A stretch of 64,000 nucleotides of DNA, taken from Molanna angustata (lineage: Eukaryota > Arthropoda > Insecta > Trichoptera > Molannidae). Location of the stretch: contig OY754990.1 of the NCBI GenBank assembly GCA_963576475.1, positions 1,148,903-1,212,902 of the forward strand, written 5' to 3'. The position numbers and the translations under genes were made by a program. Every line of letters begins with the position of its first letter. Within the stretch, counting starts at the first letter, position 1. The notes below the pieces were generated by a model. The model made no database searches. It had not been told where the DNA came from and was given only the letters and a program-made list of their open reading frames with translations. Below are positions 47,769-60,377 of this stretch, in pieces.

Positions 47769-50700
47769 TTATTTAATTTTTGTATTATTTAAATGTTTAC
47801 TATTTTTAATGGACATTGCAACTAATTGACCTCGAGAGGCTCTACGACAAACTGGAAGAATCTGTCTAAAATCTCCACCTAAAACAATAACTTTATTACC
47901 AAAAATATAATCATTACCCATTATATCGCGAATAGTACGTTCAATAATATCTAAGACTACTACGGAAGCCATCGGTGCTTCATCCCAAATGATAACGTCA
48001 GCATCTTTTATAATTTTACGGTTCTTTGAGGTAATTCTGCAAGTAGTATTATCCTGTAAATCAAGAGGTAAATTAAAAGCTGTGTGACACGTCACTCCAC
48101 CTGGAAGTAAAATAGCTGCAATTCCTGTCCAAGCAACGGATAAAACTTTCTTTCCTCTTCCTCTTAAAGTATGTATAAGAGTCTTGTATAGGAAAGTTTT
48201 ACCTGTTCCACCAGGACCATCGATGAAAAAACATCTATTTCCATCACGTTCACCTGAAAATACTTTGGAAGAAATAACTTCGAATGCATTGCGTTGTTCA
48301 TCATTAAGCTTATTCGCCATTTCAGCACCTAAAGAAAACTCTAACATAAAATATAAATCTTCAATTTCATGAAAATCACTGCTGCTATCTGGTTCCGGCA
48401 ACCCTTGTAAACTGCAAGAAGAATTTTCTTTCATTAGTGCGTTTTGTATGTACAGAAGTGAACAATTAACAGCAACTTCTTCTATAGCTCCTCGCTGGAC
48501 AAAATCTTCAGACATTAAACTCTTGAAATCATTCCACAGCTCCAATGGATCTGTTGGGAGACAATGAATCATTAATAATACAAATAAATCTCGAAGAGCT
48601 CTAGGCATCATATATGATGACGCTTCTGCCATGCAATTATGCCATTCCCTGTTGTCGTGGATTAGTCCTAGTTCTCGAGCTGCATCACGAAATGTGGGCA
48701 GTAAATTACCACCTACAGTCCGCAATGATTCATATGATGTAGCGCCAGTCACCTATAAAAGAATAAGCCTTAGATGATATAATTCTACGTTTCTGGGAGA
48801 AACTGATGCAAGGCGCCCAATAATCTTATCGCCACCACGTTGTTTCTTAGTCCATTTCTTATTAACTGAAAACACATAAAAATTTGGTATATCTTGATAC
48901 TTGATTGTGCGTGCATCGGTGTCTTCTAGGTTAAGTTGGAACCACGCAGTTAAAGTTGTGTTTCTTGAGGTTGCTGCTCTAAGAGCTTCTTCTTCTCGTC
49001 CTTCTGAAAAATATATAGGCTGACCATTAGGCAAATGTACTGACAAAAGCAAAATAGCATGAGAATGACCATATATTGGATTTTCCATGATTCTCCATGC
49101 AGCTTCTGGTGCGCTTACATATCGACAGTTAATATACTCACATATTTCATCATATACCAGAGTCTCATTGCGTTCAACATTTTGATGTATTTGTATCCGG
49201 GCACAATCAAACCCTTTTGATATATATTTATGAATATACTTAATACTAAGAACCGAAGAACAAATTTCTACATTAATGTGAGCATTATATTTTTGACTAA
49301 GATAAGGATTATATGGAACGACAAAACGATTATCAATACGTATTCCTCGAACAATATGATTACCAGAAAAATTATCGCGTCTCCGATATTCTGGATACCC
49401 TCCTACATTATTATTGGTGTCATCTCTGAAATTCTTTGGAAATTTTTTAGAACACTTACCATCAACCATACACACTGAATTTGGATTTAGTATACCGCAA
49501 GGTCCATGAATATTATGTTTCAAAATTATGTCATACAAACCATGAAAACTTCGATCGGGTAATTCAGCACTCACAACTGTGTCAATATCTGAAGTTGTGC
49601 GAAATTTGTCCTGCTCACACAGCGTAAATACTCCATGAAGATGGGGAAGACCTCGTTTCTGCTCTTCTATAACATAAACCCAACACAACACTTTACCAAA
49701 TATATGTTTTTCAGTCATATCTCTTATAAACTCTTCCACTTTTAACTGAAAAACCCGGGCCACTAAATCAGGCCTATCCGATGTAGTTTGATTTAGTAAT
49801 AATTCATTCTGGATTTCTGGCCACTTTGGGTTACAGGTAAAAGTGATGAACAAATCTGGACGACCAAATTTTCTAACCATAGCCATAGAGTCTTGGTAAA
49901 GTTTATTCATATGACGTGGCCCACCAATAAATGTAGAAGGAAGAATTATTATATTGCCTGCTCGTCCACTTTCAATAGCCAAATTCTGTACATAATCCTG
50001 TAGACCCTGGTAGCATTCAACTCTCAAATGTTGTTGATTTTCTCTTATGTACTTTAAACGAAGTGATTCTCAAACTATATATGCGTGAATTATATATTGT
50101 TGGAAAAGCTTGCCAGCACAATGTATTGGATTGAAGACCTCCCTACGTACTGCTATTTTACTCGAATAAAATTGCATAGTTGTTACAGATTGACGACGAT
50201 TTGTTTGAAAATTTGGATGATGCTGAATACCAGTTGTCCATCCATACTCGCCTGAGGGAAATAACAATGGAAAAACCATGGGGTCCAGATGTTTTGGCAA
50301 CATATTTATGAGATGGAGGCCTTCAATATTCCTTGGGTGAACAGCTACATCTACATCAAATGGTATCTGACCTTCATGATCTGCGACATATACAATGGCA
50401 ATGTCACTATTGTGAGATGGAGCATTATACCTTTTTTGATCATCTGCTTCTGACCGTGTGAATAGGAGTCTAACATCTCTCATTGGGCCGCCACTAATTG
50501 CAACTCGAGCTTCTTCTTCTTCTACAGCTTCTTTTAACCTTTTATACTGGAGAGCATACGGACTTACACGACGAATGACATTATCAATCGTAAACATAAT
50601 ATTTTGTTGACACCTTACATTTGATGGGTGTCTCATACGTACCCTTACAGCTTCATCGGCATCATAAACATACAGCTGTGCATAAGATGGAGTTTCTCCG

Positions 50701-51566
50701 TCAATCTGCATACTTCTAGAAGTTCTATGATATACTTCACCTGAAATTTTCAAACAGTATGGTCCGGTACCAGGTACGTCTGCAATCTGAGCGCCAAAGG
50801 ATGCAAAAGCATTAGCACTATTGTATTGACGAATAAATTCCCTAAAATTTTTGGATTCATTGCAGCTTCCTAACAATAATGCTTTCAATTCTTCCGGATA
50901 TGTTGACAGTACTTGGGGTGACACTTTGCCACTGTGGCAACAACTATGTAATAGTTTGCCCTTTTCAGCATTAAAATGAACCGCTCTGCAATTCTCCACT
51001 GTACACAGCTTGTCCATGCGACCCATATCATGCTGATCTGGAAGAAAATTATGAGGTGTATTAATAATTGCACACTTAAAATAAGCGACAGAATTTCTTC
51101 TGCCTGCATTCATACTTCTATCTAGCTGCTCTTGCGTAACATTTTCCACTCTTCGCCTAAAATTCCTACGATCTCGCTGTTCTTGTGTTATATTTTCCAC
51201 ACGCTCCCTCGTATTTCTACGTTCTCGTTGTTCTTGCGTCATATTTTCCACTCTTCGTCTAGCATTCCTACGATTTCGCTGTTCTTGCGTCATATTTTCC
51301 ACTCTTCGCCTAAAATTCCTACGATCTCGCTGTTCTTGTGTCATATTTTCCACACGCTCCCTCGTATTCCTACGTTCTCGTTGTTCTTGCGTTATATTTT
51401 CCACTCTTCGTCTAGCATTTCGACGATCTCGTAGCTCTTGTGTCACTCTTCGCCTAGCTGTTCTCTGTTCTGTCATATCTCGCTCATCCAGGAGTTTCTG
51501 CAATAAACAAAATAACACCAAATAATTAGATAATGATGTTAAAAAATAAATATTTTGAACGATCAA
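47769..51566 (-). mobile_element. Helitron (Rep-helicase element), 3'-truncated
   Basis: The minus-strand coding part of an autonomous-type Helitron, which transposes by rolling-circle replication. It holds the N-terminal Helitron-like domain, HUH-type Rep motifs and a PIF1-like helicase that ends prematurely. I could not identify the 5' TC or 3' CTRR ends, so the true element limits are unknown. Confidence 0.85.
47769..51566 (-). pseudogene. Helitron Rep/PIF1-helicase, two in-frame stops
   Basis: A single frame of about 1266 codons is interrupted only by TGA at 50070-50072 and TAG at 48753-48755. The N-terminus (51470-51110) has about six 17-residue basic repeats of the type TQEQRERRNARRRVENM. 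Next comes the Helitron N-terminal domain (NMLPKHLDPMVFPLLFPSGE). The Rep part has GLPHLHGVFTL (HUH) and YIHKYISKGFDCARI (two-tyrosine region). The helicase has Walker A GPGGTGKTFLY, Walker B VIIWDEAP and GGDFRQILPV. The protein then ends at KHLNNTKIK, so later helicase motifs are missing. A start at 51482 (MTEQRTARRRV) is as likely as 51566. Confidence 0.85.
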
Positions 51567-52534
51567 AGTTAAAATATGACTTTTATACTCACGTCAAAGC
51601 CATAGATTATATTGTTTTAGCGCGTTCCATAGAGAGTTCGTACAGAATGGTGCCATAATTTAATTACGTATTCCGCAGATTTATTAATGACGTTTGATAA
51701 AATTGATGTTTAAAATTCCTTTTTGAACAATAATATTGTCGATGGATATTCAAAATACATATTAAATGATAATTTTGTACTTTTTCGTTTCAATTTATTT
51801 TTATATTGGAGAAATATTTTGAAAGCGAAAATTAATATGGGTAAAATTATTTTACTGGCAATACGCACACATGCTAAACTGACACGGCATACACGGACAT
51901 AGGAGTGGGAGACGTATTCAATATAATAGATAGATACTGAGCAAATTATTCTAACAAAGAATAATTATGAGTAACATGAGTTCAGATGAATAAATTATAA
52001 ATAATTGAGTAGAATGTTCTGCTAAAATATTACTATAATAAGACAGAGAGAGTAGGTAGGGAATAGATCAGATCCTTGCACAATTAATTATAATCTAACT
52101 AGGCACACTGTCTGGTGTCTAAGTATTTTTACGTAATGAATTATATAGATCAAAATGATGTAATTTCCTAGAATGTTACACAAGGAATCGCAAATTCTGG
52201 CCAGTTTAATTATAAGTATGTATTAGAAGTAGTTGAGTATAAGAATTAATAATTACACAGATATGTTTCTTATATTATTTATAAAATCAATGGATGTGTG
52301 TGCAGGTATCTACAAATAACTAAAGAAATCACGTGGGCTGTGCAGAGCGCTAATTTGGGTTTCTTTTATCGTTGGTATATTTGCAAACTGCCCTCTTCTG
52401 CGACAATAATACTCAAGTTATTTGTCGAAAACGCATATTTTTTATCAGTTGCCTTAGTGACGCATGGAATATAACAAATGCTGAAAATTTACACATTAGG
52501 TACACTTATGTATTGCTTATAATTGTTTTAGAGT
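51567..52534. other. No gene; upstream region of the zinc-finger locus
   Basis: Non-coding, AT-rich. 52337-52390 ('tgcagagcgctaatttgggt', 'cgttggtatatttgcaaa') resembles 15333-15392 and could be a promoter-associated repeat. No TATA box stands out. Confidence 0.3.
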
Positions 52535-54655
52535 ATGGACAAGATCAAAGAAGTGAAGCAAGAAAGATTATGTCATACAAGTGACGAAGAATCTTCTCCG
52601 AAAGAAGCAAAAACAGATGAAGCGTTTCCTGATTTTCCGTTGGATGAATTTGTACCAGATTTAAAAAAAGAAATAAAGGAGTATTTTATCAATGTTCAAG
52701 AAACGTCATCTCAAAGTATTGATATTGGATATGAAACTAATGTCTATAAGAAAAAAAAACTCTAATATCCACTCATCCAGTTGAAACGCTATTTGAATGC
52801 AATGTCTGTGGAAAAACATTTGCAATAAAGAGTAACTTAAAAAGTCATCAATTTACTCATTCAGGTGAAAAGCCATTTGAATGCAATGTCTGTCGAAAAA
52901 CATTCGCACATAGGAGTAACTTAAAAAAACATCAATTAACTCATTCAGGTGAAAAGCCATTTGAATGCAATGTCTGTCGAAAAACATTCGCACATAGGAG
53001 TAACTTAAAAATTCATCAATTAACTCATTCCGGAGAAAAGCCATTTGAATGCAATGTCTGTGGAAAAACATTCGCAAAAAGGAGCCACTTAAAAAGTCAT
53101 CAATTAACTCATTCCGGAGAAAAGCCATTTGAATGCAATGTCTGTGGAAAAACATTCGCAAAAAGGAGCCACTTAAAAAGTCATCAACTAACTCATTCAG
53201 GTGAAAAGCCATTTAAATGCAATATCTGTGGAAAAACATTCGCACAAAGGAGTTACTTAAAAAATCATATATTAACTCATTCAGAAGAAAAGCCATTTGA
53301 ATGCAATGGCTGTGGAAAAACATTTAGAAGTATGAGTGTCTTAAAAATTCATCAATTAACTCATTCAGGAGAAAAGCCATTTGAATGCAATGTCTGTGGA
53401 AAAACATTTGCAATAAAGAGTAACTTAAAAAGTCATCAATTAACTCATTCAGGAGAAAAGCCATTTGAATGCAATGTCTGTGGAAAAACATTCGCACAAA
53501 GCAGTCACTTAAAAAGTCATCAATTAACTCATTCAGGAGAAAAGCCATTTGAATGCAATGTCTGTGGAAAAACATTTATAAGGATGAGTTACTTAAAAAT
53601 TCATCAATTAACTCATTCCGGAGAAAAGCTATTTGAATGCAATGTCTGTGGAAATACATTCGCAAAAAGGAGCCACTTAAAAAGCCATCAATTAACTCAT
53701 TCCGGAGAAAAGCCATTTGAATGCAATGTCTGTGGAAAAACATTCGCAAAAAGGAGCCACTTAAAAAGTCATCAACTAACTCATTCAGGTGAAAAGCCAT
53801 TTAAATGCAATATCTGTGGAAAAACATTCGCACAAAGGAGTTACTTAAAAAATCATATATTAACTCATTCAGAAGAAAAGCTATTTGAATGCAATGTCTG
53901 TGGAAAAACATTTGCAATAAAGAGTAACTTAAAAAGTCATCAATTTACTCATTCAGGTGAAAAGCCATTTGAATGCAATGTCTGTCGAAAAACATTCGCA
54001 CATAGGAGTAACTTAAAAAAACATCAATTAACTCATTCAGGTGAAAAGCCATTTGAATGCAATGTCTGTCGAAAAACATTCGCACATAGGAGTAACTTAA
54101 AAATTCATCAATTAACTCATTCCGGAGAAAAGCCATTTGAATGCAATATCTGTGGAAAAACATTCGCAAAAAGGAGCCACTTAAAAAGTCATCAATTAAC
54201 TCATTCCGGAGAAAAGCCATTTGAATGCAATGTCTGTGGAAAAACATTCGCAAAAAGGAGCCACTTAAAAAGTCATCAACTAACTCATACAGGTGAAAAG
54301 CCATTTAAATGCAATATCTGTGGAAAAACATTCGCACAAAGGAGTTACTTAAAAAATCATATTAACTCATTCAGAAGAAAAGCCATTTGAATGCAATGGC
54401 TGTGGAAAAACATTTAGAAGTATGAGTCTCTTAAAAATTCATCAATTAACTCATTCAGGAGAAAAGCCATTTGAATGCAATGTCTGTGGAAAAACATTCG
54501 CACAAAGCAGTCACTTAAAAAGTTATCAATTAACTCATTCAGGAAAAAAGCCATTTGAATGCAATGTCTGTGGAAAAACATTCGCACATAGGAGTAACTT
54601 AAAAATACATCAATTTACTCATTCAGGTGAAAAGCCATTTAAATGCAATGTCTGA
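52535..54655 (+). pseudogene. C2H2 zinc-finger protein, 22 fingers, three frame breaks
   Basis: ATG at 52535 (gagtATGgac) opens an acidic N-terminus: MDKIKEVKQERLCHTSDEES. VKQE fits a SUMO consensus; no known domain is seen. The frame ends at 52765 because a 9-A run (52751-52759) is one base short of keeping frame with the finger array. The array is then open from 52750 to 54390 with 19 fingers of the form CNVCGKTFAKRSHLKSHQLTH joined by SGEKPFE linkers (84 bp each). A two-base loss near 54360 ('catatta' for 'catatatta') shifts the frame, and three more fingers follow to 54655, where a Cys codon has become TGA. Family members are usually DNA-binding nuclear proteins. It could be a pseudogene or an assembly with homopolymer errors. 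Confidence 0.85.
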
Positions 54656-55168
54656 GGGAACATTCAAAAGGAGGTGTAATAATTGTTATTTGTTATTTAC
54701 GAAATAATCTATATATATATATTTAATACCAGGTGTTAATGTAGATATGATAGTGAAAACCAATAATAAATTATTTACAGCTTTTATTTACAATATACAT
54801 TTAAATAAACAATATTACACAAGATGAGTTAACTGTCGCGTGAGAGCTCTAAATTGATACTGCCCGTCTTCGTTGGTTTTCCAGTATTTATAGACTCTCG
54901 TTTTCTAGAACATTTTGTTTTCTTAGTAATCGTGACATGTTTCAAATTATAAATGTTCTGCCACATTACCTCCACCCCCAGAGATATCCCTCCCTCTGAG
55001 TCGTCAAGGTTGGAAGTGGTTGCCTGGTCATCTTTTGATTTGGTGTATTTTTAATGGTAAATAAGTCTGTCTAAAAATTTTACTCGCCTTCCCGAACGCG
55101 TTGTTACTTTCTCTCTCTATTCACTCTTCTTAACTTTTTTCTTGTTTTTCTCCTTATCTTATTCAAAT
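54656..55168. other. 3' flank of the zinc-finger locus; no gene
   Basis: An AATAAA-type signal at 54764 could serve the zinc-finger transcript. 54960-55060 is CT/GT-rich and unrecognised. Confidence 0.3.
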
Positions 55169-55270
55169 CGGCCTTCGTGGCTCAGTTGGTTGGGTGTCTG
55201 ACTGCTGATCCAAAGGTCCCGGGTTCTATTCCCGGTGGAGACACAGTTTTTAATTGTGTTTTCAGTCTGG
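55169..55270 (+). mobile_element. SINE head, 3'-truncated (copy 3)
   Basis: tRNA-like head of the SINE at 23017, with A box (tggctcagttgg) and B box (gggttctattcccgg, one base off), ending at 'ttttcagtctgg', where repeat R begins. Confidence 0.8.
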
Positions 55271-56042
55271 AATATGAAAACAGCATGATGGTATGTATGT
55301 ATGTTTGGAGATTAGTATCAAACTATTAAGTCTTCTTACATATTGTGTATAAGCGACTACTATACAAATTGTATGAAGTGATGTCGTCACTAAATTCAAT
55401 TTTAATAAAAATTGTTAAAAAAAATTTGAGATGTGCTAATACAATGTTCATATTTTTTATATAAAATTAAATTATCTAGTTGGGGTGTTTCGGCTTTTTT
55501 CGATATTTAAAAAAAAATGGAAATATAGGCAGTTAAACTCATAAATTTATCATAAAAAAATATTTTTCTTTATAAAAAATGTTTGAGAAACCCTGAAATT
55601 TAAAAAAAAACTAATTTGAGATTTTGTATTTGTCTATATACCAATTTTCAGCGTTCTAGCTTTTATGGTTTCTGAGATATATGGAAAAATAAAGTAAAAA
55701 TTTAAAAGTTGATAACCCCTGACTGAAACAAAAATTCACAGTTCTGAGTACAAAAGTTTTGTAGGCCTATAACTGTTTATATATTCTGAAAATTTGGGCT
55801 CTGTAAATTGAGCGGATCAAAAGTTATAAGGGACGGACGGACACACACACAAAACTCACATAAAATGTTCTACTTCGAATTCTGAGTAATTCCATGTACG
55901 GGAACATATATGCTGCGAGGCCTCTAGTTGGTGTTATTAGCATGCAAAAAGTCCACTACACCATACAAAATTTTCCTTAATACACGCATCTTGGCTTAAT
56001 AATGTCGATTCATTAATGGAATTGAATTCTCATGAACGAATC
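55271..56042 (-). repeat. Repeat R, copy 2 (inverted)
   Basis: Minus-strand copy of the family described at 18440, including the unique part 55870-56042. Where copies 1 and 3 have a long C run, this copy has a CCGTCCGTCC-type sequence ('gggacggacggac' at 55829-55841), which probably reflects the ancestral state. It abuts copy 3 head to head. Confidence 0.75.
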
Positions 56043-56850
56043 GGAGTAGAACATTTTATGTGAGTTTTATGTGTGTGTGTGGGTCCCCCCCCCCCCCCCC
56101 TTATAACTTTTGATCCGCTCAATTTACAGAGCTAATATTTTCAGAATATATAAACAGTTATAGGCCTACAAAACTTTTATACTCAGAATTGTGAATTTTG
56201 GTTTCAGTCAGGGGTTATCAACTTTTGAATTTTTACTTTATTTTTCCATATATCTCAGAAACCATAAAAACTAGAATGCTAAAAATTGGTATAAAGATAG
56301 ACAAAAACAAAATCTCAAATTAGCTTTTTTTTTAAAATTCCAGGGTTTCTCAAACATTTTTTATTAAGAAAAATATTTTTTTTATGATAAATTTATGAGT
56401 TTAACTGCCTATATTTCCATTTTTTTTAAATATCGAAAAAAGCCGAAACATCCCAACTAAATAATTTAATTTTATATAAAAAATACAAACATTGTATAAG
56501 TACATCTCAAATTTTTATAAAAATTGAATTTAGTGACGACATCACTTCATACAATTTGTATGGTAGTCGCCTATACACAATATGTAAGAAGACTTAATAG
56601 TTTGATACTTAAATCTCCAAACATACATACTATCATTCTGTTTTCATATTCTGTGTAGGAAAAACAGACTGACCTCCATACTATCCTATCCTGACAAACA
56701 TACCTATATGTTTTATATAAAAAATATAATATCTTCAAATATTTGTTAATTTGTGTTGTTTATAGTTTGGTACGTATTCTTTGATTATGCATACTATCGC
56801 CATCGACAGTTGGATCTCATATGTTACATGCAACTAGTATATTTAATAAT
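56043..56850 (+). repeat. Repeat R, copy 3 (direct), with C run
   Basis: Starts at 'gtagaacattttatgtgagt', passes a GT tract and a run of 17 to 18 C (about 56083-56100), and continues in parallel with copy 1 to the 'tatcgccatcgacagttgga' segment near 56800. With copy 2 it forms a palindrome of about 1.4 kb with arms of roughly 585 bases. Confidence 0.75.
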
Positions 56851-56984
56851 GAGATATCCTAAACGAGTACCTATCTCGACTCACCTTTGAGTACCAAATG
56901 TTTTTATATATACGTTTTACATCTAAATAAAATTTACTATTATTATTATTAGTAGACCATATTTGTCTCGTCTAAGAACAAGAC

Positions 56985-57686
56985 TTAAGGGGGGGACTGC
57001 TGCCAACGAACCTATTTTTCAATTTGATATACCATCATTATTTATTATCAAATCGTTTTGAAAAAAATAATTTAGATAGTTTGGATATTAATAAACAAAA
57101 ATATACCTTAACTTTTTGATAATGTTCTGTATAAATTCTTGTAGAAAAATAATGGCATACCCCGATTTTCAACGTTTATCATATATTTTTAATAAACTAT
57201 AAGGCGTAGAGTAATATTTTTTTATTTTAAATTTAAGAAGACAAAAATATCTAGAAAAATATGATGTGACGTTGCATTAATGCTTCAGGTTTAGTAAATA
57301 AACCTAAAAAACATTTATTTTACATTCATCGCCATTTTACATTAATCGCTTAATAAAAGTTTTTTTGGTTTATTTACTTAACCTGATGCGTTAATGCAAC
57401 GTCATATCATATTTTTCCAGGTATTTTGTTCTTCTTTAATTTATAAAAAAAATATTGCTCTATACCTTATATTTTTTTAGAAATTTAAGATAAATGTCTA
57501 AAATCGGGGTATGCTTATTATTTTCCTACAAGAATATATACAGAACATATTCAAAAAGTTAAGGTATATTTCTCTTTATTAATATCCAAACTAACTAGGT
57601 TATTTTTTTTTAAATGATTTGTTTAGTAATAATGATGATATATCAAATTGAAAAAATAGGTACGTTGGCAGCAGTCACCCTCTTAA
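56985..57686. mobile_element. Palindromic MITE, 694 bp, TTAA on both sides
   Basis: Terminal sequence GGGGGGGACTGCTGCCAACG (from 56989) is matched in inverted form (cgttggcagcagtcaccctc, ending 57682). The similarity continues inwards through the whole element, for example 'ggttcg/aacctattttt', 'aaagttaaggtatattt', 'gcataccccgatttt', 'gatgtgacgttgcattaatg'. Both ends are followed by TTAA, the target of piggyBac transposases, so a piggyBac-mobilised MITE is possible. No coding capacity. Confidence 0.85.
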
Positions 57687-59170
57687 GAAATACACGTTAT
57701 ACACGGACTGATTTTTGTCTACAGATTTCTATACTTTTGAAAAAACTTCAAATTACATAAGTATGCCTATTTTCATTTCTGTTTAAAAATAAAAAATATT
57801 GGACCATTTAGTAGATATTTTTGTATTTGATTTATATCCGCTATTATAATCACCCCTGTATAACAAAAAACATAACATTATATTCATTCCATTTATTTAT
57901 TTCCAGGGATATAACGTGAATTACGACTTACTATTTGATTCATATTAATTTATTATTTTTTTTACTAGGGGGGGATTTTATGTCTATTCATTTGAATTAA
58001 TATTCAAAAAAATATTTTTGTTAGTGTCATGAATGAGTTATGGCGAATGTTTGAGTAATAAAACCTATAATCTATTTTAATCCTTTGTCATATTTAATTG
58101 TAAGGATAATAATATATAAAATAACTTAATTACCAATATGTTATTATTAATAAAAGCTTTGTTGAAGTGAAAAAAATATTGTTGAAGTACAGGCTCAAAT
58201 TTTTCAAAATGATTGTATTCGAAATACCATGAGTCATACGGTGTATGCAGAGAGTAGCGAGCGCCATTTTCCTCTATTGTTACATACTTTCCTAGTTTTC
58301 TATACGTCCATGCATCGTCTCATAAATGCTGGACGATTGTTTAAAACTTTGTTATGTTTCCTTCTTTCAAAATATCATTTACATGGTCATGCCATCTCTT
58401 AAATTCATGTGTACCTAAGTGAGAAAATCCTAGTCTTCTAGTAGTGACAAAAAATACCTGAATACAACACAAGATGTTACTTCCGAAGTAAGTAGGTAGA
58501 GGATTACAAGTAGTATACAGTAGTCCAAATTCCTGTCAATATCCAGTTTATTAGTTTTCTGTTGCGAAGCTCATTATTATATTATTCGTATTTAAGTTAT
58601 GAGAATTATCAAAAGTATGTTTTTATGTATTAAGAAGTATGTGGGTTTTTTATTGTTTCTTCTTAGATTTTCCCCTTTTCCTCAGGGTTTGATAATGCAC
58701 ATTAATAATATAAGGGCTGTTATTGTTGAGTCATCAAATGTGGATTTGATATATGGATGGATGAGAAGAGGAGAATTGTTATTGAAAAAAGTGATTTCAT
58801 GATCTTTTTTGGGTTTGCAACATACCTACACTTATTCCGAAAAATATCCATTTTAGAAATGTTATTGACATATGTACGTACATCTACAATCAGTTAACAT
58901 AGTATGTCTGTAAAATGAATATTATTCTCTTCTTAAAAGTTCTTACTTAGTAGTAAAGAGCTTAACAAGCTAAATGAACCGCGAGAAAAAATATTGATAA
59001 AAAAATTTAAAAAAACTATAAAAATTAATTTAATCAATTTTTAAAAGAAATTATGGTTTTTAAATCTGTATATTTTATATTTATGACTCGGTGTACCTAG
59101 ATAATTATTATGTGCCTTTTTAAGTTTAGTTTTTCGAGTTATACTCTTTTGTAACTTATTTTGATTAAAA
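57687..59170. other. No gene recognised
   Basis: AT-rich sequence. A 67-codon frame at 58599-58802 begins with a hydrophobic stretch (GFLLFLLRF) but has no recognised similarity and no neighbour to support it. Confidence 0.3.
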
Positions 59171-59510
59171 AAAACCCACCTAGAGGCTTCGCAGCATATA
59201 TGTCATGGAAAAATACACAATACTTAAGGCGATTCGTATAGTTTGACACTTAATAATAGATGCAAAACATCGAGGTGTTTACTTATTCGGGGTTGAAAAA
59301 AGGACTGGATTCCACAATATCTTATACTGAAATGCATATTTTGTATTGAAAAACAAACTATTTTAATATATTAAATTATTTTAATTATAGTTATAAATTT
59401 TTATTTATAACATAAGTAGGTACATAGATATTTACATATTCTTACACTACATACTATCGCCATCGACAGTTGAATCTCATGTGTAACATGCAACTAGTAA
59501 CAATATTAAA
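59171..59510 (+). repeat. Fragments of repeat R
   Basis: 'gaggcttcgcagcatatatg' near 59184 and 'tatcgccatcgacagttgaa' near 59456, with 'catgtgtaacatgcaactag', match two separate parts of repeat R in the same order. The middle part is deleted or replaced. Confidence 0.5.
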
Positions 59511-59529
59511 TGGGTAAATATGTAGTACA

Positions 59530-59895
59530 CAATACTTCCTTTTTCACCACATCTTTCTCCACAAGTACAAGCAGCTCATCTTTGGAATCACATCCCATCA
59601 CAACTTCGGGTTTCATCAACACTTCCCGCTTTCAAAAGATATCTGAGAAATCATATCCTTACACATAACACTTAAATTTGTCTCCCTATCCCCCCCATCT
59701 CCTTCCCCCTCCGTTTCTTTATTTTTTGTTTTACATGTAATTATATTTTTATTATATATTGTACTCATAAAATTGTTGGTACGTATCAAAAATACAATAT
59801 TTTTTACCAAATAAATATGGTTGGTTGGAAGATATTGCCATTTGGCAATATGCACCGGTGCCCAAAAAGTTTAAAATAAAATAATAAATAAAATA
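59530..59895 (+). mobile_element. LINE family B, 3' end fragment
   Basis: AAHLWNHIPSQLRVSSTLPA and FKRYLRNHILTHNT, then stop, are the last codons of a LINE ORF2. The 3' UTR has 'ggttggttggaagatattgc' and the hairpin 'ttgccatttggcaa', and an A-rich AATA tail. It shares this 3' end with 12200-12675 and 22857-23830. Confidence 0.7.
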
Positions 59896-59966
59896 AAAAA
59901 CTTTTTTTATCAAATGCGAAATTATTCTTTTGTGGCTCCATCGTTAATTAATAACAATAAAATAAC

Positions 59967-60186
<220 letters not shown>

Positions 60187-60193
60187 CACTAAG

Positions 60194-60280
60194 TGTCCTG
60201 AGGAAGAGAGCATTGTCCTCGAAACATGTAGACTTGGTTCTAATAAAATGTGGTTAATACAAAGTTATTTTATTGTTATT
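60194..60280 (+). other. Hairpin with hammerhead-like core; possible Penelope-like end
   Basis: 'tcctgaggaagagagcattg' followed by 'tcctcgaaacatgt' has the outline CTGAGGA...GAAAC of a minimal hammerhead core and also a perfect gagga/tcctc hairpin. Similar 'ctgaNgA...GAAACgt' ends occur in Penelope-like elements, from memory. No Penelope reverse transcriptase or GIY-YIG sequence is present here. Confidence 0.25.
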
Positions 60281-60377
60281 AATAAAATAAAAAACAAACA
60301 ATAACTGTAAAAATATATTTAAAATAGTAATTCTAAGAAAATTTAAAATAATATATACCTACATAAGTTCCTATAAA

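Noticed and set aside
52853..54304. Minus-strand repeat frames opposite the zinc fingers
   Set aside because: Mirror frames of the 84-bp zinc-finger units; the plus strand has the C2H2 motifs and linkers.
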